From Apis mellifera (Eukaryota; Arthropoda; Insecta; Hymenoptera; Apidae), in contig NC_037653.1 in the NCBI RefSeq assembly GCF_003254395.2, forward strand, positions 3,251,001 through 3,315,000: a stretch of 64,000 nt of DNA, written 5' to 3'. A program made the position numbers and the translations under genes. The notes below the pieces were generated by a model. That model was not told where the DNA came from and did no database searches. It saw nothing but the letters and a program-made list of their open reading frames with translations. Position 1 is the first letter of the stretch. Each line of letters starts with the position of its first letter. This document shows positions 50,293 to 59,501 of the stretch, one piece after another.

Positions 50293-51460
50293 AAGTATCA
50301 AGTTACTTTTCATGGTTTAATTCTTCTTTTTAAATCAGTTACTTTCTTGCCTTTCAAATACAGAAAATTTGTTTATCTTTTTTATAAATTAAAACTTATA
50401 AAAGATATGCTACTCTATTATTTATTCTTACATTGATGATAAAGAAACTTAATATTTTAATGAAAAATTAAGGGATTAAATTGCAATGATAAAGTTAAAA
50501 ATATTTACAATTTATGAATTGTAGATGGATAATAGAAAGACTATTGTAAGAGTATTTTAAATCATGAATCATGTATCTACTACATTTTTATATTTTCTTT
50601 TCTCAAATTTACTTTTATTATATTTGAGATTAATTAAATGATCTAAATCCATTTTATCACTTTTGAATGATTGTACTTTTGGTTGGAGAGTATTTGTTAC
50701 TTTCAAAAAAGTATTTGTCCCTCTCTTACACGCTTCCTCTTCCGTTTGAAACGGTGTTCAGCTTGCCGTAAACTCATCCCTGGAGATTTGACTTCGGTAG
50801 ACGACACTTCCAGAGACCATTTTCACGTTTCCTACCTGCAGCCTCGATTTCTATATTTACGTTCACCACGACGAATCGAAATTCACGCCCATGATTGAAT
50901 TTGCCTACCTGTGAAAGGGATCTCTCGTCAATTCTCTGTACGCATTTTGGGTTCTAAATTATTCGTGCGAGAACCTTTTTTTCCTTAATTTGAAAAATCA
51001 CCGTTGCCATTTCCATAATTTTGATTGGAGAGATTTAAATTTCTGGAAAAGAATTTTTAATCAAGTCAGAAAAATATTCTTGTGGAAAAAAAAAATTCTG
51101 AAAGAAAGAGTATATGAATATACTTATCAATAATGATTCTTTTATATTTATTCCGCACTTAAGAAATAAATGAATCTTAAGGAACGAGGCACAATTGAGA
51201 AATCGTTATTTTAGCTGCTTTGCAAGGTTGAAAAGCGTTTGCGTTTTAAGACCGAATTGAAAATTTTTTTAAAAGAGGATTTTCTTTCTTACTTGAATTA
51301 TCGTCATTATTTCGTATAATTGTTTTAATCAAGAATGATTCGTATTATATTTCAATTATGTATAATTATATTTCTTCATGTTAGCTCACGTATATTAATA
51401 AAAAAAGAAAGAAAGAAAAAGAAAATTTTTAAAAGAAATTCTTCTTTCAGAAATAGCGTC
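50293..51460. other. AT-rich unique DNA, no gene seen
   Basis: A mixed-composition patch at 50730-50910 interrupts AT-rich sequence. No motif cluster or credible exon. Confidence 0.5.
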
Positions 51461-51463
51461 AAA

Positions 51464-51523
51464 ATGGCGGCCGTGTGGGCTCTGTTTAAGAACGGAAGCA
51501 AATTTTTGAAAATGTCGGCCTAA
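51464..51523 (+). other. 19-codon small ORF overlapping a YY1/Pho-type site
   Basis: Reads MAAVWALFKNGSKFLKMSA then TAA. The start lies in AAAATGGCGGCC, which is both a good start context (A at -3, G at +4) and a YY1/Pho-type motif. It is more likely a regulatory motif than a peptide gene, but the non-repetitive coding-like composition against AT-rich flanks is worth recording. No family recognised. Confidence 0.2.
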
Positions 51524-51665
51524 GCGGTACCCATTATAGGTCCCGTTTAATGGTTGTACAAGATATCGAACTTTATACCTGGTGCGATATAAACTACAAA
51601 AACCTATAAAATCGAAGTATATCTACTTACAAGGTCGATAAGCATTCCCTTTCTTTCTGTTCCAG

Positions 51666-51758
51666 GCTGATGTTTTTCTTTATAAACTTGTAAATAAAAG
51701 GCCTCAAAGTGTACGGCGCCGTGGAGAAAACGTTTCACCCGTTCGAGCTGTGCAGCAG
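51666..51758 (+). other. Candidate 93-bp noncoding or alternative exon
   Basis: Preceded by a good acceptor (CTTTCTTTCTGTTCCAG ending 51665) and followed by CAG|gtcagt (donor from 51759). The segment holds in-frame stops, so it is not protein-coding internally, but could be a leader exon. It sits 436 bases before the second exon-like segment at 52195 on the same strand, which makes the pair more interesting than either alone. Confidence 0.4.
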
Positions 51759-52194
51759 GTCAGTTAATCTAAATTAAATTCAATATAATTTAGAAAAAAA
51801 AAAATATATAGACAAATATCGAACTTTGAAATTTTTACTTTGAAAAAAAAAAAAGAATATTTAAAAATTTTATTTTTCATTTATATTATTATATATAAGA
51901 TTTGGCATTGTTCACATTTATCGAATCTTTTACTCGGTCTCTAAAATTTAGAGACACGCGTACGATTTAACTGAATTAACAACAAGATATCTTACCTTCT
52001 CATAAAACTACAAGATTATTGAGGTGTAGATACTATTTTCACAATTTGTGGTAAGAAAACGATGCGGACAATGCGTCTAAGACGAAAATGGCGTGGGAGT
52101 TGCGTTATGTGGCAATCGATACATGCGACAAGACGTTTATGAAACCCTTTCGATGCGACATATCACTGTTTTACTGTATTCGCTAATGTTTCAG

Positions 52195-52238
52195 GCTTTC
52201 CCGCGTGTTCCAGCCGGGAACACTGGCCGGTATACAAG
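52195..52238 (+). other. Candidate 44-bp noncoding or alternative exon
   Basis: Preceded by a pyrimidine-rich tract and TTTCAG (ending 52194) and followed by AAG|gtgagt (donor from 52239). The enclosed segment is GC-richer than its flanks and non-repetitive. The + strand direction matches Abd-B, so it could be an alternative 5' exon of Abd-B or part of a long noncoding RNA. Splice signals alone are weak evidence for such a short segment. Confidence 0.35.
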
Positions 52239-52919
52239 GTGAGTTGCGCACGAGCCCATTTCTGCATTTTCTTCGGCTTATCGTCGCAAATCAGTGTCTC
52301 TCAACCTTTTTGAAATATTGCCAATTCCATTTCGGAATATTCAAATAACTTGCAAATATTCTTTCTTGTACAAGGTAAGAAAAATTGATTTGATTTTTTT
52401 CATTCCGCCGAATGATTTTTCAACATATTCTTCGAATTCTCTTTCGAAATATTTAAAACCTAATTTATAACCTTTCTTTCTCGTAAAAGATAAAAATCGC
52501 TTGTTTTGATACTATACTATTAGTTAAGTAAAATATTGCGATGTTAAATTACATTAAAATAAACAAATTTCAAAATTCACAGGTTGGGAATCACTGATTT
52601 AAATAAAATCATTATCACGCCCACGATGCCCACATTCTACAAACATTTCTATTCCACAAAGTATCCGATCTTTGAAATTCATTTTATTATACATGTGCAA
52701 ACGAGTGTTACACTTGGAAAATGTCTACGAACAGCGACACTTGGCAATCAACTATTTTTATCAATTCACCGATTCACGGTACACTACTCAAAATACAAAT
52801 ACTGCATTGCAAATGGAAAACAGTTACCTATAGAAAAAAAAAGAAAAAATGAAGAACAAGAGGAAGACACATCATCCATTGTTAAATGGTTGATCCCGAC
52901 AGATGTCTCTTTGTGACAA

Positions 52920-53220
52920 GACGAGTTAATTCGTGTGTCATGGCCGACCTCGAAATGTCGAGCTAAAAAGTCGAGACGATAACGATACGTACTTGCCGTA
53001 AACAGAGGATTGTATACAACTGCGTCGCAGTAAACCCATAGCCACTAAACCGCGCATACTACCTATAAATGGGCGAGGTTGCTATAAAGCCCATTCATGA
53101 TCGCGTCTCCTGTACAACAAACGTCAGGTGGTTCACGCCTCCCCCGCGATTTATCGCACACTCTTGTTCAAACGAGAGTCTCGTGCTTCGTATTTCCGAC
53201 CACGATGAGACAAGACTTAA
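52920..53220. promoter_or_regulatory. Non-repetitive block with paired TATAAAtGGGC / GCCCATT words
   Basis: AATGGGC at 53068-53074 and GCCCATT at 53089-53095 form a 7-bp inverted repeat, each beside a TATAAA word (CCTATAAATGGGC and GCTATAAAGCCC). CGATTTATCGC follows. Balanced composition and CpGs set it off from AT-rich flanks. Could be an enhancer or weak promoter. Confidence 0.35.
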
Positions 53221-54719
53221 ATGATAACAGCGTAGACAGTAAATTAGTATTTTTCTCAATAAGATTTAATATATTGAAAATTGAGAGGTTAGATACACTT
53301 AATCACATCATCGTCATACCGATTTTGTAAAAAAAAATAAGATTTTAAGCCATTTTGATTGAGATATTTCATATGATTTCAAATACCATTTCACCATGAT
53401 TGTGAAATCGAATTCTTATAAAAATATTTAAAAAATATTCTTTTTATTTTTTAATAATGTATCATGAATGTATAAATATGATTATTAATAGAGATTATTA
53501 ATTATTAATAGAGATTATTAATAGAGATATTACTAATAGAGTATTAATATAAGTATGATTAATTAAAAGAATTTTAATTACTTGATTATATTGATAATGA
53601 TTAATCTTTTATGTAAAATTAAATAGCATTATATTCAATATTTTAAAAGTTGGTGTTTTATTAATGTATATATCAGACTTATTATTAGCTATTTAAATTT
53701 TATTATATATTGAAATTTTATATTATATATTTTGTATTTTTAAAATTAGAATAGCATGTATCTATCTACTATGAAAATCAAAAAATAGAAAAAACCAGAA
53801 ATCATTTTAATTTTCTTGTTCTTCAGTAAATATTAGAATGAAAGAAATATTGCACACCTTTTAGAAATAAGTGTAAACTATCTAAATTATTCATTATATA
53901 TTCAGCTATATGTTTCTCTATAAATTTTCAATTATAAATTGAAGCTTAAAAATGAAACTCAAAAATATTCCAAATAATGCACTATCTTTTGACATATAAT
54001 AAATTTGTTAGTAAATCTATTCATAGTCATCTATTCTAGTCAATTGAAACAATTGAATAATGAATAATAAATACTAACCGATAATAAATTTGTTCTGATA
54101 CAAATTTCTAAAAGTCAAGTTTTCAAATTTATATAATACAGATAAACTTTAATATAAAAAACTTGTCAATAGATTTAATAAGATCAACTTCATATGAAAC
54201 ATTTATGAAACAATTTTATAAAACTAAATAACTGGATAAAATTAAAAATTAAAATTAGACTAAATAATGTAAATCAGTTTTAATATAATAAATGTTGATA
54301 GATTCAAGGAACAAATAAAATAGTTTAAATAAAAATTAATTTAAAAATAGATCAAATAATACAGATTAACTTTGATAATAAATAAATTTGTTAATAGAAT
54401 TAATAGCCAATTAAAATAAGAATCAAGTTCAAAAGTAAAACTAAAAATATAAAATAAATCTTTGATAAAAGATTGAAAAATCAATCTTAAAAATAGTTTG
54501 AATAACATAGATCAATTGTGACAAGTTAGTTACAGATAACCTATAAAAATAATTTCCTAAAAAAATAATCTGAATAAAAATTACCTTTAACATGATAAAT
54601 CTACTAATCGACTATTTAATAATTTCGTAAAAATCAAATACAAAATCAAACTGAATAATACAAACCTTTAATGTAATAGATTTGCTAGCAGTGAATTGAG
54701 ACAATTTCGTAATTTCCTA
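53221..54719. other. Very AT-rich DNA, no gene seen
   Basis: Short degenerate repeats (GATTATTAATAGA at 53480-53530; AATAAATTTGTTA-like words at 54000-54420). It ends abruptly at the CpG-rich 54.7 kb island. Confidence 0.6.
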
Positions 54720-55140
54720 GTCAATTAATTGACACACGGTCTCGCGCGTGGCGCGCTCTAGTGACGCGAGAGTTTGATGGACAGATGGAACGCGTATGTG
54801 CCACCGGAGTTGTTGTCAGACCGTTTTACTTTACTGCCCCATAAAAGTACCGAGATTTAGACTGCAATACTGCCGTGACGTATTGTCGGCACTCGTCCGC
54901 ACGTGCACATACACGCTATACGCGCCATCGTGTACGTGGATTCACGCACCGGCGTGAGATTGTGGCAGTCGCGGGACATCATCCATTCCTCCTTTTGCGC
55001 GTGACGTCACTCGTGTAAAATACGTAGCAAGAGAACGGTCGAGGACTCGACGAGTCGTTTGTTCGCGGTCGACTCCTTGAATCAGTTCGCAGTATAGTCG
55101 TGTCAATGGAAATGTGACTCGAATGGATAATGTGGCCATT
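54720..55140 (+). promoter_or_regulatory. CpG-rich island with CRE palindrome and initiator-like element, candidate alternative promoter
   Basis: An abrupt change from AT-rich DNA (53.3-54.7 kb) to CpG-rich sequence with many ACGTG/CACG words. A perfect CRE palindrome TGACGTCA sits at 55002-55009. TCAGTT is at 55082-55087, within AATCAGTTCGCAGT, an initiator-like context. No coding frame is convincing. It lies 3.3 kb upstream of the Abd-B coding exon and could be an alternative start or an enhancer. Confidence 0.4.
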
Positions 55141-56160
55141 AGGACGATTGCTTTCACTGTATGTTGAATTCTTTCGGTGTTTGATGGCTATGAGCCCTTT
55201 ATGGCCTTCGATTCAATGTTATTTTCATTTTCTCCAGTCTTACTACAACATTGTTGACATTTCTTGTTTTATTTTTAAACATGTTGGAATAATAAACAGA
55301 TTTGCAAGAATTATCGAGTTGTCACGATTTAAGATTATCGATAAGAGATTTATTGGAACATAGAATTTTCAATTTTGGAGATTAGATCAGTTTGCATTTT
55401 ATTATAACAATACTGCATGTATCGTTCAAAGAAAAATTCGTCTAAAAGAGGTCAGTATTCGATATTGTATATTTAAGAATAAAATTTAAATTGAAATATA
55501 ACAGTAATTGAACTATAATAAGAATTGAATAACAATAATTAAAATATTTTCAATAATTACTCGGTGTTCGACTAAGCACAAAAAATTTAACGATAAAGAC
55601 TGGTCGTTACTTTACAAGATAATAAATATTGTAAAAAACGTAGAATTTACGAATTGATAAAATCGTGGTCATGGTAAAATAATACTTTTTTCTCATTACT
55701 TCTTAAAATATTATTTTAAAAAAACCAAGAAAAATAAAATTCATCATGCCAAACGAGCATCCAAAATATACGCACGCGAAATATTGTAATGGCGCGAAAA
55801 CTTACATAGATTTATCATGAACAAGGAAAGAGAATATAACAGTCGAAGAAATCTGCAGTTCAGTCAATCGGATCAGAATTCTAGTCACAGTCGTTTCTCT
55901 TTTATTTTATTCTAGGCGAATTAAGAAAAATGTTTAGAAAAGTTCGAGACACGGCGTGTTGACGAGCCCTCGGCGCGCGATATTCAGGCTTTCGTGAGGG
56001 CCGTGTGTATATGCGTGTTTCGTTGTGCCGCTTCACGCGCGACGAAGAGAAGGGAGAAAGGTAGATTAGAGGTTGATAGGCGAGGGTAGGAAAGGGGTAC
56101 GGGGATAACGGCGTGGCAGCGCGCGAAGTGGAAGGGGGAAGAGGGAGACGTGTCCGTCCA
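55140..56160 (+). other. AT-rich spacer between the two CpG-rich patches, no gene seen
   Basis: Mostly AT-rich unique DNA to about 55900 with poor coding potential. CpG content rises again after 55930. A GTTCAGTCAAT word near 55860 is another weak initiator-like match. No RNA gene or splice signal stands out. Confidence 0.5.
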
Positions 56161-58420
56161 GAGTTTGGTTGTCAAACGATCCGATAGATCGCGCTCGCGT
56201 CGCAGTTTAGCCCGTTTGCGCGTCGAGCCGCGGGCAGAGCTCTCAGTTGACGCTCAGTTCGGCTCAGCGAGGCCAGAGAGAAGAAAGGGAGTCTTTTCGT
56301 GTGTGTAAACACCGCGCGTGTGTGTTCGTCGCACCAGTCACAGTTCCATGGGGACCGTGCAGCTGAGGAACCTATAACCTGCGTGCTCCCCGTTATATCC
56401 AAATCCAGGGATCTGCTACCTGACTTTCCTGAGACAGAAAGAAAGAAAAAAAGTGACGAGAGAAATAGCATTCGGTCCGACCACGAACGCTCCGTTTCTC
56501 CTGACTGTGGCGATCTTTGATGCGAATTCGTCTATTGAAATTTCTTCGGTTCGGAACACGCGTCCGTCTAGTCTAATGCGGACAGATTGAAACGAAGAAA
56601 TATTTGTTAGAAGGAATAAGGTGAAATAAGATAGTAGAAAAAAAAAAAACAAGTGACTGGTGAGGAAAAAGTGCGCGCTCGAATCGTCGTGTGTGCATTC
56701 GAAGTAATGAGCAAGGTGACAGTTTCCTTCGAGGAGACGACATGCAGCTCGAGCATGGCCTGGATCGGGACGACGATAACAAGATTGGTCGAGCAGTGAG
56801 AAAGACGTGCTCGTACCATTGTTTGACGTGCTCATCGATTCACTTTTCGTGGAAATTACGATTGCCAAGTGCCCTTTTGACATGTTCCAAGAGTGTACTA
56901 TTTGTTGATCGTTTCGAGCATTCATCGTCACCGGTGACGTTCGACGATCGCCAAGTTCCGTCGAACGCGCGAAACGACAACGACCGATCCGAACAATAGA
57001 ATAAAAACTGTTGTTTCACGTTCATTACGACGAATATATCTCTATTACGAATGGTTAATCCAACAATCCTTTATAATCAAATATCTGTCAATGTACATTT
57101 TTAAAGAAGTGCTGTGTCAATTTTTTTGTTTTCGTTCATTCCAACACCGCGCTCCTCGCATCGTATATTAATTACCGGTCACCATCATTGCCGTTCAACC
57201 ACCTGGATTGCCTGGATATCATCATTGGGATTCCATTGACGGTGTGACTGGATTCTCATCGACGACGTGTTCGCACGTGGTTACTTGTCGCCCATCAACC
57301 TCAATCGCAACCTCGGTCGTCGTCTCGGACGCGTTGTCGCGGTGGTGGTGGTGGTGTTGGTGCATGGACCTCTTCTCGACGGATTTGCTACGCATTTTAT
57401 CGCGCCCCTGGGCGTCTTCGTCTCCCTCTCTGTCTATTCCTGGTCTCGCTCTATAACGTATCTCCATCCTTCTCCTTCGATACTCCGTGCTCTCTCTCTC
57501 TCCCTCTCTCTCTCTCTCTCGCCTTCTGGATCACCGTGTGTCGTCTCTCCCTCCATCCCACGCTTACCTACCCCTCCACCTGTCTGCCGCGCTGCTGCAC
57601 ACCCTCTCCTCTCTCTCCGCCAACCCTCCGCTCGCACGATCACCGTATACCCGTACAATTTTCTTTATCCCCACCTATTCGCGCGCGCCTTCTCTGCCTT
57701 CCGCACGCGTTTTCTTTATTTATTCCGCGATTCCACGGAGCAACGCGGCTACTTTCGCACACGATGAAACTTGCCCTTCCGTCCTCGCCTTTTTGAAATC
57801 TCACGCGTCTCTCGCGCAACGACCATTGGCCATCGCCGCCGATCTCCACGCTCGGCGGGACTGTTCCCGTAAAATCGACGATAATAACTACCGCTCCGCT
57901 CGCCCCCACCCCCCGCCGTCCTCATCCCTTTTCTCTTCCTCGCCTCCTACTCCCCACCCCCCTCCTCCACCACCTGCGCTCCTCTCTCACCGCGTACGGT
58001 GACTCGTTCGCCCGGTCTAACGTTACTCGCTGCGTTACATCGCCGCCTCGTCCGTCCTTGGATCGTACGCGCGCGTCGTAAATGCAACCGCGCGAAACGA
58101 CGATGCATTACATGATCCGTTGGTGAAAAAAAAAAAAAAAAAAAAAAAAAAATAAAAATAAATCGAATCCTTCTTACCCCTCTGCGCTTTCGGATCCACC
58201 GCCACTCTCTCGATCGCGGCCGAAACCGACACCGACACCGTGCACACCGTGGATATCCGCTGATATATCCGGATATATATCGTTATAACACCGACAATCA
58301 CCGGCCATCATCTGCACCATCGCCGATCACGTGGCTTGCTCGACGGCGACGCTGTACGACAATGTTCACGCCGCGCCGCTGTGCGGCTCCGGCGTGGGCC
58401 ACCCTGGCTCTGTTACGCCG
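56160..58420 (+). promoter_or_regulatory. Abd-B: Probable proximal Abd-B promoter and long 5' UTR
   Basis: The region from about 55980 is CpG-rich. Two TCAGTT initiator-like elements lie 11 bases apart at 56243-56248 and 56254-56259; TCAGTT is the canonical arthropod initiator. No TATA box or clear downstream promoter element was seen at the expected offset. No strong donor/acceptor pair is evident between here and the coding exon, so the leader may be a single long exon. From 57400 to 58030 the DNA is a C/T-rich low-complexity stretch (CTCTCT, CCCTCC runs), so the long open frames there are not credible genes. Just upstream of the coding frame there is no AG acceptor between about 58160 and 58420, which favours a contiguous leader. 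Confidence 0.5.
58126..58152 (+). repeat. A27 homopolymer in the presumed Abd-B 5' UTR
   Basis: Twenty-seven consecutive A residues followed by AATAAAAATAAA-like sequence, 270-300 bases before the coding region. It could be a simple slippage tract. No flanking target-site duplication or body of a retroposon was recognised. Confidence 0.9.
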
Positions 58421-58460
58421 ATGGGGGCAGCTACCGGAGCGGGGAATTCCACCGGGGTGA
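58362..58460 (+). other. Upstream ORF overlapping the candidate Abd-B start
   Basis: ATG at 58362 with A at -3 opens a 32-codon frame that ends with TGA at 58458-58460. It is in a different frame from Abd-B, covers the ATG at 58421 and stops 11 bases before the ATG pair at 58472. If the transcript includes this segment, scanning ribosomes would meet this ATG first, so translation of Abd-B would rely on leaky scanning or reinitiation, or on the 58472 start. A second tiny uORF (7 codons) lies at 58103-58126. Confidence 0.55.
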
Positions 58461-59501
58461 CCTGGTGGGCCATGATGAACGGATCCCTCTACGAGGACAG
58501 CCCACCACCGGTCCCGCCAACAGCCTCGAGCCTTATCTCCGTTCAACAACAGCAACAACAACAACAGCAACAACAGCAACAACAACAACAACAACAGACC
58601 CCAACGCCCGCGTCACACCAACAAGCGACCACACCGACCTCGCCCGGTGCACCGGCCTCCTCGGCCACGAGCGCGCCCCCGCCGCCAACGGCCAGCGCCA
58701 GCTCGACCTCGCCGAGCGCCTCCTCGGTGGCGAGCAACAGCGCGCCAGGACCTCTCCACATACCCGCGAAAAGGCTGACCGCGACGCCGGCCGCCTCCTA
58801 CGGAGAGGTCGGCTGCGTGGATTCCGCCGCCGCCGCGCCCGCCGCTGGCCCAGCGGGCGTCATCCGTCATTCCCACTCATCCTCGGCCGGGTCGCAGGCC
58901 GGCTGGAGTTACAGCCCCCACCATCCGCAAGAGTCTCATTACTCGTCGGCGGCCGATTCCCTGAACCATCACCAAACGTACGGGGGTAATAACCCCCCGA
59001 CGTATTACAATCTGGCGGCCGATCCTACCTCCACTTCCGGCTCCTCAAGGGACAACCGGAAGGCGGGCACGCTCAGCTTCTGGTCGCCGGCGGCCGCTAC
59101 GGCCGGCTCGGCAACGGCCGGCTCAACCTCCGATTACAAGTCGTACAATTCGGCCGGAGTCGCGACCACGAGCTCCTCGACGGGGGCAGGCTCCTCTTCC
59201 GCGGCCACGGGGGCCGCGGATCCGGCCGTGTCCTCCTGCCACCAGAGCTTCTCCCAGAGTTGGTGTAATTACGCGCCGTACACAACGGCGAGGCATCACC
59301 ACCCGGTCGACACGGCCGGCCATCATCATCCCCATACGCAGGCGGGGGTACCGTATTTGACGCCGTCCGCGGCTGACGACCGGGGAAGAGTCACTGCCGC
59401 AATGGTGGCCGCAGAGGGCGCCTTCCCTCACGATGGATACGGGGGACTCAGGAATTACGGGGCGCCCGAGCCTGTCACGTCCAGCCCGTACCCACCTCCA
59501 G
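58421..59501 (+). CDS. Abd-B: Abdominal-B homeotic protein, first coding exon (N-terminal part, homeobox not in window)
   Basis: Posterior-most Hox transcription factor of insects; specifies posterior abdominal segments and genitalia in the nucleus by homeodomain DNA binding. The exon encodes 360 codons plus one base from the ATG at 58421. Landmarks shared with fly Abd-B long (m) isoform: LYEDSPPPVP at residues 23-32, an 18-glutamine run at 42-59, GPLHIPAKR at 110-118 (fly has PLHIPAIR), an FW/SP block, several His-rich runs, GGLRNY at 341-346 and SPYPPP at the end. The rest is Ala/Ser/Thr/Gly-rich, typical of the disordered N-terminus. The exon ends with CAG|gtaagc (donor from 59502), phase 1. 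The homeodomain exon must lie beyond 64000. The start is uncertain: tandem ATGs at 58472/58475 have a better context (G at -3), and the reading frame is open with no ATG back to 58289. Identity is from remembered family blocks, not an alignment, but several blocks occur in the right order. Confidence 0.9.
58544..58597 (+). repeat. Abd-B: CAA/CAG trinucleotide run encoding 18 glutamines in Abd-B
   Basis: Eighteen consecutive Gln codons, mostly CAA with interspersed CAG. It follows the YEDSPPPVP block, the same relative place where fly Abd-B carries Q-rich stretches. The mixed codons should limit slippage, but length polymorphism between individuals is still likely. Confidence 0.97.

Noticed and set aside
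56416..56999. Open frames on both strands in the Abd-B leader region
   Set aside because: No family match, mutual overlap, and position between the initiator pair and the Abd-B exon fits untranslated leader.
58126..58165. Poly(A) tail of a retroposed sequence
   Set aside because: No upstream element body or flanking direct repeats seen.
58336..58989. 217-codon open frame overlapping Abd-B in another frame
   Set aside because: Opened only by a non-ATG start, rich in Arg/Pro as expected from out-of-frame reading of GC-rich DNA; the Abd-B frame has the recognisable blocks.
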